A stretch of 47,241 nt of DNA from Clostridiales bacterium UBA1206 (lineage in GTDB: Bacteria > Bacillota > Clostridia > Oscillospirales > CAG-382), in assembly GCA_002310055.1 (NCBI GenBank), contig DBXS01000020.1, positions 10,522 through 57,762 on the forward strand, written 5' to 3'. This document shows positions 23,759 to 31,975 of this stretch, one piece after another. Under the pieces are notes generated by a model. It was given only the letters and a program-made list of their open reading frames with translations. It did not search any database and was not told the DNA's origin. Position 1 is the stretch's first letter; the number at the start of each line of letters is the position of its first letter. A program made the position numbers and the translations under genes.

Positions 23759-26332
23759 ATGGCACTTTCCCCAATGATGCAGCAGTATTTCGATACCAAA
23801 AAACAGTACCCGGGGTGCATCCTGTTCTTTCGCGTGGGCGATTTTTACGAGATGTTCTTCGACGACGCCAAGCTCGTTTCCGCCGAGCTGGAGCTGGTGC
23901 TCACCGGCAAGGACTGCGGGCTGGAAGAGCGCGCGCCCATGTGCGGCGTGCCGTTCCACGCCGTCGACACCTATCTTTCGCGGCTCATAGCCAAGGGATA
24001 CAAGGTCGCCATCTGCGACCAGGTCGAAGATCCCGCGCTGGCAAAAGGGCTGGTCAAACGCTCGGTGCTGCGCGTGGTCTCGCCCGGCACGGTCATAGAA
24101 AGCGAATGCCTCGACGAAAAGCGCAACAACTATATATGTTCCTGCTATTTCGACGGCGCGGGCTACGGGCTCGTGTTCGCCGATATCTCCACCGGCGCGC
24201 TCAACGTCACCGAACTCAACGGCGATAATATCCACGATAAGATAATCGCCGAGGCGGCGTCGTTCGAGCCGAAAGAGCTGCTCGCAAGCAAGGAAGTACC
24301 GCAGAGCGTAAAGGATTCGTTCGTTTCACGCTTCGGCACCTTAATCACTCCCGCCGACGAAAGCGCGTTCACGCCCGAGATCATCGAACGCGAAGTCACC
24401 GGGCGGTTCGGCGAAGGCGGCGTCAACCCGTCGTCCAAGCCGGCGTACGCCGTTTCGGCGCTGATGCTGTATCTGGAACAGACCCAGAAGACCGACCTTT
24501 CGTACATAAAAACGCTTTCGTTCTACCGCGCCGACACCTATCTTTCGCTCGATCCGCAGACGCGGCGCAATCTCGAGCTGTGCGAATCGCTGCGCACGCG
24601 TGAAAAACGCGGGTCGCTTTTGTGGGTGCTCGATAAGACCTGCACTTCGTGCGGCGCGCGGCTTTTGCGCAGTTATATAGAAAAACCGCTGCTTTCGGTA
24701 AACGACATACGCGCCCGTCAGGACGCGGTGCGCGAGCTTGCGGAGTCGTCAGTGCGCCGAGGCGAAATACGCGACGCGCTCAAAAAGACCGTGGATATAG
24801 AACGCCTGCTCACACGGCTCGTCTACGGGACCGCCAACGCGCGCGACCTGCTCGCGCTTTCGCAGACCGTTTCGGCGCTGCCCGCGGTAAAAGAAAATTT
24901 GGCGCAGTTCAATTCTCAAAAGCTCGTGGCGCTGTTTCGGAATTTCGATCTGCTCGACGACGTGGGCGAATCCATAGACCAGAACATAGCCGACGATCCC
25001 CCCGTCACTTTACGCGAAGGCGGCATCATCCGCCCCGGCGCTTCGGCGGCGGTGGACGAGCTGCGCTCGATGATGACCGACGGCAAGCAGTTCATTTCCA
25101 AAATAGAACAGACCGAAAAAGAGCGCACCGGCATTCGCACGCTGAAAGTGGGCTACAACAAGGTCTTCGGCTATTACATAGAGGTTTCCAAATCGTTTAT
25201 AGATCAGGTGCCCGAAACGTATATCCGCCGCCAGACTCTGACCGGTTCGGAACGCTACGTCACCGAAGAGCTCAAAGAGATGGAATCGCGCGTCATCACC
25301 TCGCACGAACGCGACGCGCAGCTCGAATACGAGCTGTTTACCAAGCTGCGCGAGCACATACTGCAGTCCAAGGACCCCATAAGCAAGACTGCGCGCGACA
25401 TCGCCGAGATCGACGTGCTCTGCTCGCTCGCCGCCGCGGCTGACGAATACAACTACGTCTGCCCGGAAGTCGATATGTCCGACGTCCTCTACATAAAAGA
25501 CGGCCGCCACCCGGTCGTGGAAAAGTTCGTAAAAGACCGCTATTTCGTCCCCAACGACGCCGATATGGACTGCGCCTCGTCGCGCACGGTCATAATCACC
25601 GGTCCGAATATGGCGGGCAAATCGACCTATATGCGTCAGGTCGCGCTCATCACGCTTATGGCGCAGATCGGTTCGTTCGTGCCGGCTTCGGAAGCGCACA
25701 TCGGCGTCACCGACAAGATATTCACCCGCGTGGGCGCGGGCGACGACCTTTCGGGCGGCGATTCCACGTTTATGCTCGAAATGAAAGAAGTCGCGTATAT
25801 CCTCGCCAACGCCACCCGCCGCTCGCTCGTCATCTACGACGAGATCGGGCGCGGTACTTCCACGTTCGACGGTATGTCAATCGCCCGCGCGGTGCTGGAA
25901 TACACCAACCGCCGCATAGGATGCAAAACGCTGTTCGCCACCCATTACCACGAACTCATCACGCTCGAAAACACCGAGCAGGGAGTGGTGAACTTGAGCA
26001 TCGCCGCCAAAAAGCGCGGCAGCGATATCATCTTCCTGCGCAAGATAGTCAAAGGCGGCACTGACGACAGTTTCGGCATAGAAGTCGCTTCTCTCGCCGG
26101 AGTCCCCGGCGAAGTGGTCAGCCGCGCGAAGAAGATACTCAAAGAGCTCGAATCGTCCGCGCCGAGGCGCGAGCTGCCCGTGCGCGAGACGGAAGAAGAC
26201 GACAACGTGTCGTTCGCCGACCTCGCCGAACAGCGGCTGATCGAACGGCTCAAAGACATAGATATCAACACCATAACGCCTATCGAAGCGATGTCGATGC
26301 TGTACGAACTCAAAAAAGACGCGGAAAAATAA
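23759..26332 (+). CDS. mutS: DNA mismatch repair protein MutS
   Basis: An 857-residue mismatch sensor. Seen: the N-terminal FRVGDFYEMF with mismatch-reading Phe 29 and Glu 31, the connector and lever domains, clamp region, Walker A GPNMAGKST at 615-623, GDDLSGGDSTFM, Walker B IYDEIGRGTSTFDG, and TLFATHYHEL. Full family length, so this is MutS1 and not MutS2. GGGAG precedes the start. It is followed 36 bases later by mutL, as in many Firmicutes. Confidence 0.97.
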   Translation: MALSPMMQQYFDTKKQYPGCILFFRVGDFYEMFFDDAKLVSAELELVLTGKDCGLEERAPMCGVPFHAVDTYLSRLIAKGYKVAICDQVEDPALAKGLVKRSVLRVVSPGTVIESECLDEKRNNYICSCYFDGAGYGLVFADISTGALNVTELNGDNIHDKIIAEAASFEPKELLASKEVPQSVKDSFVSRFGTLITPADESAFTPEIIEREVTGRFGEGGVNPSSKPAYAVSALMLYLEQTQKTDLSYIKTLSFYRADTYLSLDPQTRRNLELCESLRTREKRGSLLWVLDKTCTSCGARLLRSYIEKPLLSVNDIRARQDAVRELAESSVRRGEIRDALKKTVDIERLLTRLVYGTANARDLLALSQTVSALPAVKENLAQFNSQKLVALFRNFDLLDDVGESIDQNIADDPPVTLREGGIIRPGASAAVDELRSMMTDGKQFISKIEQTEKERTGIRTLKVGYNKVFGYYIEVSKSFIDQVPETYIRRQTLTGSERYVTEELKEMESRVITSHERDAQLEYELFTKLREHILQSKDPISKTARDIAEIDVLCSLAAAADEYNYVCPEVDMSDVLYIKDGRHPVVEKFVKDRYFVPNDADMDCASSRTVIITGPNMAGKSTYMRQVALITLMAQIGSFVPASEAHIGVTDKIFTRVGAGDDLSGGDSTFMLEMKEVAYILANATRRSLVIYDEIGRGTSTFDGMSIARAVLEYTNRRIGCKTLFATHYHELITLENTEQGVVNLSIAAKKRGSDIIFLRKIVKGGTDDSFGIEVASLAGVPGEVVSRAKKILKELESSAPRRELPVRETEEDDNVSFADLAEQRLIERLKDIDINTITPIEAMSMLYELKKDAEK

Positions 26333-26368
26333 AAGACAGGATCCGTAGAAAGGACGGTGAAGCAAAGC

Positions 26369-28207
26369 ATGGGCAAAATAAACATCCTCGACGCCGCGTC
26401 CGCCAACATGATCGCGGCGGGCGAAGTCGTCGACAGGCCGTCTTCGGCGCTGAAGGAGCTTATAGAAAATTCAATTGACGCAAACGCAAAAAACATTACG
26501 GTCGACCTCACGGCGGGCGGCAACGCGCGCATACGCGTGACCGATGACGGCGAAGGCATACTGCGCGAGGACCTGCCCAAGACGCTTTACCGCCACGCCA
26601 CATCCAAAATAAGGACCGGCTACGATATCGACGGAGTCGCTACTCTGGGGTTCAGGGGCGAAGCGCTCGCCGCCGCGGCGGCGGTCAGCCGCATGGAGAT
26701 CGTTTCCAAAACCTCTTCCGAATCCGACGGCAGCCGCCTCACCGCCGACGAGACCGGCGTGGAGCTGTACGAAGCGGGCTGTCCCGACGGCACCACGGTG
26801 ATCATAAACGATCTGTTTTACAACGTCCCGGCGCGGCGCAAGTTTATGAAAAAAGATTCGTCCGAGCAGGCCGCCTGCCTTGCGGTATGCGAGCGCATGG
26901 CGCTTTCCAACCCCGGCGTTTCGTTCACGGTGTTCTGCGACGGCGTTCAAAAGCTGCGCACGCCCGGCGACGGCTCGCTCTATTCCGCGCTTTACGCGGT
27001 CTACGGCGCCGCCAATGCCAAGACCTTTATGCCCGTGGAATACGAACAGGACGGCATTTCGGTCAGCGGTTACGTTTCCAGGCCCGAATCGCCCCGCGGC
27101 ACGCGCGGGATGCAGTCGTTCTTCGTTAACGGCCGTTACGTAAAGTCGCGCACCGTACAGGCGGCGCTGGAAGAAGCGTACCGTTCGTACATTCCTTCGG
27201 GTAAATTCCCGGCCGCGGCGCTTATGATAACTCTCGACCGTATGAGCGTGGACGTCAACGTCCATCCCGCCAAGACCGAGATCAAATTCGCCGACGAGCG
27301 CAAGCTGTTTTCGGCGGTCTATTACGCGGTGCGCGCGTCGCTTTCGCCCGCAGGCGAAGTCAAAGTGCAAAGCAAGGAACTTTTCGAAAATCCTTCAGTC
27401 AGTCCGCACGCGGCGCGCCGGCCCGAAGAAAGGCCGACCGGCTTTTACGACCTGGGGGTGTTCGTCCGCCCGCAGGATCTTCCCGCGGAACGTGAAGACG
27501 CCGCGCCCGAACGTAAGAGGGAAGTCTTTACGGCGGATATAGCCGATTCCGAGCTCGGCGCGCTCCGTAAGAACAACTCGCCGTACGTCACGGTATCGAC
27601 CGACGAGCCCGCCGACGAAAAAGCGCAGAAGACGTTTGCGGACATACCGGAATTCAGAATAATAGGCGAATCGTACGACACGTTCATTTTCGCGGAGCTC
27701 GCCGACCGCATACTCATTGTCGATAAACACGCCGCGCACGAACGCCTGCTTTACGAACGGCTGCGCACCGGCCGCCGGGTCGCGCCGCAGACGCTGCTGT
27801 TCCCGGTGACGGTGACGCTTTCGCCGGCGGAAGCGCAGACTCTGCTCGCTAACGCCGCGTATCTGGAATCGTTCGGCTTTCTGGTGGAAGAATTCGGCGC
27901 AGGGACCGTCGCCGTGCGCGAAATACCTTCCGCGCTCAAGGGCGTGGACGGCATAGCGCCAATGCTCGAACGCTTCGCGCGCGATATCACCGACGGCTCT
28001 TCGATCCCGTTCGAAGAAAAAGTCGACAAGGCGCTCTACACCGTCGCGTGCAAGGCGGCGGTCCGCGCCCGCGAAAAGACTTCGGCCGAAGAAAACGAAT
28101 ATCTGATAGCGAACATACTAAAAGAAAAGCTCGGCTACTGCCCGCACGGCAGGCCGTTCATAAAGGAAATCGGCAAACGCGAACTCGAAAGGTATTTTGA
28201 CAGGTAA
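26369..28207 (+). CDS. mutL: DNA mismatch repair endonuclease MutL
   Basis: A 612-residue GHKL ATPase and nicking endonuclease. Seen: ELIENSIDANA with catalytic Glu 33, DDGEGI, TLGFRGEAL, a variable linker (about 335-430), then the endonuclease motif D452-K-H-A-A-H-E458-x4-E463 and the zinc-site CPHGRP at 591-596. This marks the MutH-independent, cutting type of MutL. I chose the ATG at 26369, 8 bases after GGTGA, over an in-frame GTG at 26357 that has no proper spacing. It follows mutS and is followed by tgt 3 bases later. Confidence 0.96.
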   Translation: MGKINILDAASANMIAAGEVVDRPSSALKELIENSIDANAKNITVDLTAGGNARIRVTDDGEGILREDLPKTLYRHATSKIRTGYDIDGVATLGFRGEALAAAAAVSRMEIVSKTSSESDGSRLTADETGVELYEAGCPDGTTVIINDLFYNVPARRKFMKKDSSEQAACLAVCERMALSNPGVSFTVFCDGVQKLRTPGDGSLYSALYAVYGAANAKTFMPVEYEQDGISVSGYVSRPESPRGTRGMQSFFVNGRYVKSRTVQAALEEAYRSYIPSGKFPAAALMITLDRMSVDVNVHPAKTEIKFADERKLFSAVYYAVRASLSPAGEVKVQSKELFENPSVSPHAARRPEERPTGFYDLGVFVRPQDLPAEREDAAPERKREVFTADIADSELGALRKNNSPYVTVSTDEPADEKAQKTFADIPEFRIIGESYDTFIFAELADRILIVDKHAAHERLLYERLRTGRRVAPQTLLFPVTVTLSPAEAQTLLANAAYLESFGFLVEEFGAGTVAVREIPSALKGVDGIAPMLERFARDITDGSSIPFEEKVDKALYTVACKAAVRAREKTSAEENEYLIANILKEKLGYCPHGRPFIKEIGKRELERYFDR

Positions 28208-28210
28208 CTT

Positions 28211-29353
28211 ATGGCAAAATTCACGTTATTAAAGCAACTCGGCTCCGCGCGGCGCGGGAGGTTCGAGACCGTCCACGGCGTGATCGAAACCCCGGTGTTT
28301 ATGAACGTCGGCACCTCCGCCGCCATCAAGGGCGGGGTCTCCACCGCCGACCTCAAAAACCTCAAGTGTCAGGTGGAGCTTTCCAATACATATCATTTGC
28401 ACGTGCGCCCCGGCGAAGACGTCGTGTACAAGCTGGGCGGCATACACAAATTTTTCAACTGGGATCGCCCCGTGCTGACCGATTCGGGCGGATTCCAGGT
28501 GTTTTCGCTGGCGAATCTGCGCAACATCAAGGAAGAAGGCGTGCATTTCCAGTCGCACATGGACGGCGCGCACATCTTTATGTCGCCGGAAGTTTCCATG
28601 CAGATACAGTCAAAGCTGGCTTCGACTATCGCCATGGCTTTTGACGAATGCCCGTCCTCGGTGGCGGAACGCGGATACATCAAGGATTCCTGCGACCGCA
28701 CCGCGCGCTGGCTCGAACGCTGCAAGCGCGAAATGGAACGGCTCAATTCGCTTGACGAAACGATCAACCGTTCGCAGCTGCTGTTCGGCATAAACCAGGG
28801 CGGCGTGTATCCCGACCTGCGGCGCGAGCATATGGACCGCATAAGTCAGTTCGACCTTCCCGGCTACGCCGTCGGCGGGCTCGCCGTGGGCGAATCCAAC
28901 GACGTGATGTACGAGACTATAGAACAGGTCGAACCGTTTATGCCAAAGGACCGCCCGCGCTATCTAATGGGCGTCGGCACGCCGGTGAACATACTGGAAT
29001 GCGTGGAACGCGGCATAGACTTTTTCGATTGCGTCATGCCTTCGCGCAACGCGCGCCACGGCAACCTGTTCACCTCCAAAGGGTTTATGAACCTGAACAA
29101 CAACAAATATCTGCTGGACGATCGCCCCATAGACGAAAACTGCGGCTGCGAAGTCTGCCGCACCTACACGCGCGCGTACATACGCCACCTGTTCAAAGCG
29201 CGCGAGCTTCTGGCGATGCGGCTGTGCGTGCTGCACAACCTGTATTATTATAACGATCTTATGGAAAAAATACGCGCGCATCTCGACGACGGCACCTACG
29301 CCGAATGGAAAAAAGCGGAAGTCGAGCGTATCGACCGCCGCGTTGACGACTGA
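28211..29353 (+). CDS. tgt: tRNA-guanine transglycosylase
   Basis: A 380-residue enzyme that exchanges guanine for preQ1 at position 34 of queuosine-type tRNAs. Seen: LTDSGGFQVFSL with Asp 91, FDCVMPSRNARHG with nucleophile Asp 273, and the zinc site C311-x-C313-x2-C316-x25-H342. The active-site spacing fits the Zymomonas enzyme (D102, D280). It begins 3 bases after mutL, so co-transcription is near certain. Together with miaB, two tRNA anticodon-loop modification genes lie in this operon. No queA or preQ1-synthesis genes are in the window. Confidence 0.97.
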   Translation: MAKFTLLKQLGSARRGRFETVHGVIETPVFMNVGTSAAIKGGVSTADLKNLKCQVELSNTYHLHVRPGEDVVYKLGGIHKFFNWDRPVLTDSGGFQVFSLANLRNIKEEGVHFQSHMDGAHIFMSPEVSMQIQSKLASTIAMAFDECPSSVAERGYIKDSCDRTARWLERCKREMERLNSLDETINRSQLLFGINQGGVYPDLRREHMDRISQFDLPGYAVGGLAVGESNDVMYETIEQVEPFMPKDRPRYLMGVGTPVNILECVERGIDFFDCVMPSRNARHGNLFTSKGFMNLNNNKYLLDDRPIDENCGCEVCRTYTRAYIRHLFKARELLAMRLCVLHNLYYYNDLMEKIRAHLDDGTYAEWKKAEVERIDRRVDD

Positions 29354-29371
29354 ACTGAAAGGAAAAACGGC

Positions 29372-30745
29372 ATGAAACATTACGATATCATAATAATAGG
29401 CGCCGGCCCCGGTGGGATCTATTCGGCCTACGAGCTCACAAAGCTCTGCCCCGGCAAAAAAATCGCGGTGCTCGAGGAAGGGCGTCCGCTCGAACAGCGC
29501 GTCTGCCCCATAGACGGCGAAAAAGTCAGGTCGTGCGTCAACTGCAAAAGCTGCGCCATAATGAACGGATTCGGCGGCGCGGGAGCTTTTTCGGACGGCA
29601 AGTACAACATAACCAATCAGTTCGGCGGCACGCTGCACGAATACACCGGCAAAGCAAAGGCGCTTGAGCTTATGCGTTACGTCGACGGCATAAACGTGGA
29701 ACACGGCGGCAAAGGCACGCGGCTCTATTCCACCGCCAATTCAAAAATAAAGCGGCTCTGCCTGCAGTCGAACCTGCATCTGCTGGACGCGCAGGTGCGC
29801 CATCTGGGCACCGACATCAATTTCGTGGTGCTCAGGAACCTGTTCGACGAGCTCAAAAACAAGGTGGATTTCTATTTTGAAACTCCGGTGCAAAGCGTGG
29901 CGGAAAAAGGCGGATCTTTCGTGCTCTGCGCCGACCGCGGCGAATTCGAATGCGAAAACTGCATCATCTCGGTGGGCAGGAGCGGCAGTAAATGGATGGA
30001 AAGCGTCTGCCGCGACATGGATATCCCCACGCGTTCCAACCGCGTTGACCTGGGCGTGCGCGTCGAGCTGCCGTACGAGGTTTTCGCCCACCTCACCGAC
30101 GAGCTTTACGAAAGCAAGATCGTTTACCGCACGGCAAAGTTCCAGGACGTGGTCCGCACGTTCTGCATGAACCCGCACGGCATAGTCGTAAACGAAAACA
30201 CCAACGGCATAGTCACGGTCAACGGCCACAGCTACGAAGACGAATCAAAGCACACCGACAACACCAATTTCGCGCTGCTCGTTTCCAAGCACTTTTCCGA
30301 ACCGTTCAAGGACAGCAACGGCTACGGCGAAAGCATTGCCCGCATATCCAATATGCTGGGCGGCGGCGTGATGGTACAGCGTTTCGGCGACCTCATCCGC
30401 GGCCAGCGCAGCACGGTCTCGCGCATCAACGAATGCTTTGTCACCCCGACGCTCAGCGCAACGCCCGGCGACCTTTCGCTCGTCATGCCCAAGCGGATAC
30501 TGGACGGCATAATCGAAATGCTCTACGCGCTCGAAAAGATCGCCCCCGGCACCGCAAACGACGACACGCTGCTTTACGGCGTGGAAGTCAAGTTCTATAA
30601 TATGGAAGTAGAGCTTTCCGAAAAGCTCGAGACCAATCACCGCGGGCTGTTCGTCATAGGCGATTGCTCGGGCGTCACGCATTCGCTTTCGCACGCGTCG
30701 GCGAGCGGCGTGTACGTCGCAAGGACGATAGCGAACAGAGTTTGA
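29372..30745 (+). CDS. FAD-dependent oxidoreductase (COG2509-type)
   Basis: A 457-residue flavoprotein of the uncharacterised 'NAD(FAD)-utilising dehydrogenase' group. Seen: the Rossmann FAD site IIIGAGPGG at 7-15, a Cys-rich stretch with Cys 45, 55, 58 and 61, GGAGAFSDGKYN, IISVGRSGSKWM, FCMNPHG, and the C-terminal FAD motif FVIGDCSG followed by SLSHASASG. The substrate is unknown. The Cys cluster could hold metal or a redox disulfide. AAAGGA precedes the start. It is the last gene before the terminator at 30783-30813. Confidence 0.85.
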   Translation: MKHYDIIIIGAGPGGIYSAYELTKLCPGKKIAVLEEGRPLEQRVCPIDGEKVRSCVNCKSCAIMNGFGGAGAFSDGKYNITNQFGGTLHEYTGKAKALELMRYVDGINVEHGGKGTRLYSTANSKIKRLCLQSNLHLLDAQVRHLGTDINFVVLRNLFDELKNKVDFYFETPVQSVAEKGGSFVLCADRGEFECENCIISVGRSGSKWMESVCRDMDIPTRSNRVDLGVRVELPYEVFAHLTDELYESKIVYRTAKFQDVVRTFCMNPHGIVVNENTNGIVTVNGHSYEDESKHTDNTNFALLVSKHFSEPFKDSNGYGESIARISNMLGGGVMVQRFGDLIRGQRSTVSRINECFVTPTLSATPGDLSLVMPKRILDGIIEMLYALEKIAPGTANDDTLLYGVEVKFYNMEVELSEKLETNHRGLFVIGDCSGVTHSLSHASASGVYVARTIANRV

Positions 30746-30778
30746 GTGAATAGTTAATAGTGAATAGTGAATAGTTAA
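30746..30778. repeat. Short direct repeats after the FAD oxidoreductase gene
   Basis: Right after the stop codon, imperfect copies of GTGAATAGT(TAAT) follow one another for about 33 bases. They are AT-rich and unlike the flanking coding DNA. This looks like a simple sequence repeat, not a CRISPR. Confidence 0.7.
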
Positions 30779-30782
30779 GGTG

Positions 30783-30813
30783 GATACTTTGCCCCGTGTC
30801 GGGGCAAAGTATC
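30783..30813 (+). terminator. Intrinsic terminator of the malic enzyme-mutSL-tgt operon
   Basis: A perfect 14-bp stem (30783-30796 with 30800-30813, core TTTGCCCCG/CGGGGCAAA) closes a TGT loop and is followed by TTCATTTTTATAT. Confidence 0.9.
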
Positions 30814-30832
30814 TTCATTTTTATATAAAAAA

Positions 30833-30864
30833 CGGCTTGCCGCCCGTAAACAGGCGAAAAGCCG
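30833..30864 (-). terminator. Intrinsic terminator of the lipoprotein gene
   Basis: Read on the minus strand, CGGCTT pairs with AAGCCG around an inner CGCC/GGCG helix with a TGTTTAC loop, followed by TTTTTTATATA. It lies 18 bases past the lipoprotein stop and faces the terminator at 30783-30813. Confidence 0.75.
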
Positions 30865-30881
30865 CTTTGATCGTTTATTGT

Positions 30882-31643
30882 TTATTCATCTGTTATGTCT
30901 TCGCCGCGTATCCTTTTCTGAAGGCGCCGGACGTCGGCCAGATCGTTTCCTTGCACGTATTTTTCAATACTAACAGCGAATTCTTCAAGCCCGCCCGACT
31001 CGATCATCTCGTTGAACAGATCCGCGTCGGCTTTCATCAGTTCGTAGACCGTATACACGCGGCCGTTATAATAGTACGTGGTAACTTTTTTTAGCTTTTG
31101 CTTGATTTCGTTTTCGTCGTAGTCGCCGAACATATACTCTATCTGCTCGTCGGTATACGTCGATTGTTCGGTGCCGTGCTCTTCGTTGAACGCTATCCAC
31201 TCGGCGTTTACTCGGGTGAATTCGTCGCGGCCGATATCCAACCCTTTGATTGCTTGATATATAGCGGGAAGCTGATCCATTTCATCCTCAGTCTGCTTGA
31301 GATAAACCGATTCGGCCCATTCATTAATATCATCGTTTGTACGGAGTTTCGAAACGATCCATGTATCGCACAATTCATCAGGGTAATGCCGGTCTAAATC
31401 GCTTACGTAATGGATCGTTTCTTCGCTTGATTCCCCTGAAATGTCGGATGTTTCGCCGGAACTTGTATCGTCTGAAAGATCGGAGCTGTTAGGGTTTTCC
31501 GATTCATAGCTGATATCCGTCTCTTTGCTTTGCGGATCCGGATCATTGCTCGACGTTGGGTCGACCTCAATGTTTCCCGAACAAGAGCATAAAGCGCACA
31601 GTAACAGCGCAAGCGTCATAAGTAAGCATAAACAGCGTTTCAT
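30882..31643 (-). CDS. Ser/Asp-rich lipoprotein of unknown function
   Basis: A 253-residue predicted lipoprotein with a hydrophobic signal and lipobox LCSC near residues 18-21. A low-complexity Ser/Asp/Glu linker follows to about residue 82, then a helical domain with EMDQLPAIYQAIKGLDIGRD, EYMFGDYDENEIKQKL and YYNGRVYTVYEL. I do not recognise the domain. The ATG at 31643 has a strong GGAGGG site; the frame stays open upstream, but that part reads through inverted repeats and is rejected. By eye the gene is clearly poorer in G+C than its neighbours and uses more A/T-ending codons, which may mean recent acquisition. It has its own terminator and appears monocistronic. Confidence 0.75.
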   Translation of the reverse strand: MKRCLCLLMTLALLLCALCSCSGNIEVDPTSSNDPDPQSKETDISYESENPNSSDLSDDTSSGETSDISGESSEETIHYVSDLDRHYPDELCDTWIVSKLRTNDDINEWAESVYLKQTEDEMDQLPAIYQAIKGLDIGRDEFTRVNAEWIAFNEEHGTEQSTYTDEQIEYMFGDYDENEIKQKLKKVTTYYYNGRVYTVYELMKADADLFNEMIESGGLEEFAVSIEKYVQGNDLADVRRLQKRIRGEDITDE

Positions 31644-31691
31644 ATTTTCCCTCCTAATATGTAAATATGGATTGGTTGTTTTTTTGTAAGA

Positions 31692-31720
31692 AGGTAATGC
31701 GGCAACCGTATGCATTACCT
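31692..31720. repeat. Inverted repeat in the lipoprotein leader
   Basis: AGGTAATGC (31692-31700) and its exact complement GCATTACCT (31712-31720) flank an 11-base loop. Three more pairs form across a one-base bulge. There is no T-run on either side, so it is not a standard terminator. It lies 49 bases before the lipoprotein start codon. Confidence 0.7.
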
Positions 31721-31908
31721 CTTTGTGCGAGTATTCACCTTTTTCATCCTCCCATATATACAGACAGTCGAAACGACCCGCCCGGTTCACCTTTTTTGTA
31801 ATATTCACAAAAAATTAACAAATAGGGTCCAATGACTTACGTCTTTCTGTCTGTCAGACGCCGCAAAAGTAAAGACTCGCACCTTTTTCTGCATTGCCTG
31901 CATATCGT

Positions 31909-31926
31909 TTACAATATATATTGTAA
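31909..31926. repeat. 18-bp perfect palindrome, operator-like
   Basis: TTACAATATATATTGTAA is its own reverse complement over 18 bases. It stands alone about 50 bases past the PfkB kinase stop and about 265 bases before the lipoprotein start. Its size and symmetry suit a dimeric regulator. The spacing of the C and G does not match an NrdR box. Confidence 0.6.
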
Positions 31927-31975
31927 CAAGCGTTCTTGGATCCGCAATTATTCTTCTTTTGTTCTCGACCTTGTT

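Larger units (their letters stand above)
31644..31975. other. Gap with two inverted repeats, no gene seen
   Basis: The 332 bases between the PfkB kinase stop and the lipoprotein start are AT-rich. They hold two inverted repeats (31692-31720 and 31909-31926) and the lipoprotein ribosome binding site, but no convincing gene, tRNA or terminator with a T-run. An in-frame upward extension of the lipoprotein is not supported. I could not place a promoter here with confidence. Confidence 0.6.

Noticed and set aside
30746..30778. Possible CRISPR or attachment site
   Set aside because: The units are short and imperfect with no spacers, cas genes or integrase nearby. It is a simple repeat.
31644..31808. 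In-frame N-terminal extension of the lipoprotein
   Set aside because: The signal peptide and lipobox follow the ATG at 31643, which has GGAGGG. The extension would put 55 polar residues before a lipoprotein signal.
31800..31822. Rex-like TTGTGAATATTACAA site
   Set aside because: Only the outer TTGT/ACAA are symmetric and the inner bases are not. Too weak to call.
31909..31926. NrdR box
   Set aside because: The C-to-G span is two bases longer than the NrdR consensus, and no ribonucleotide reductase gene is near.
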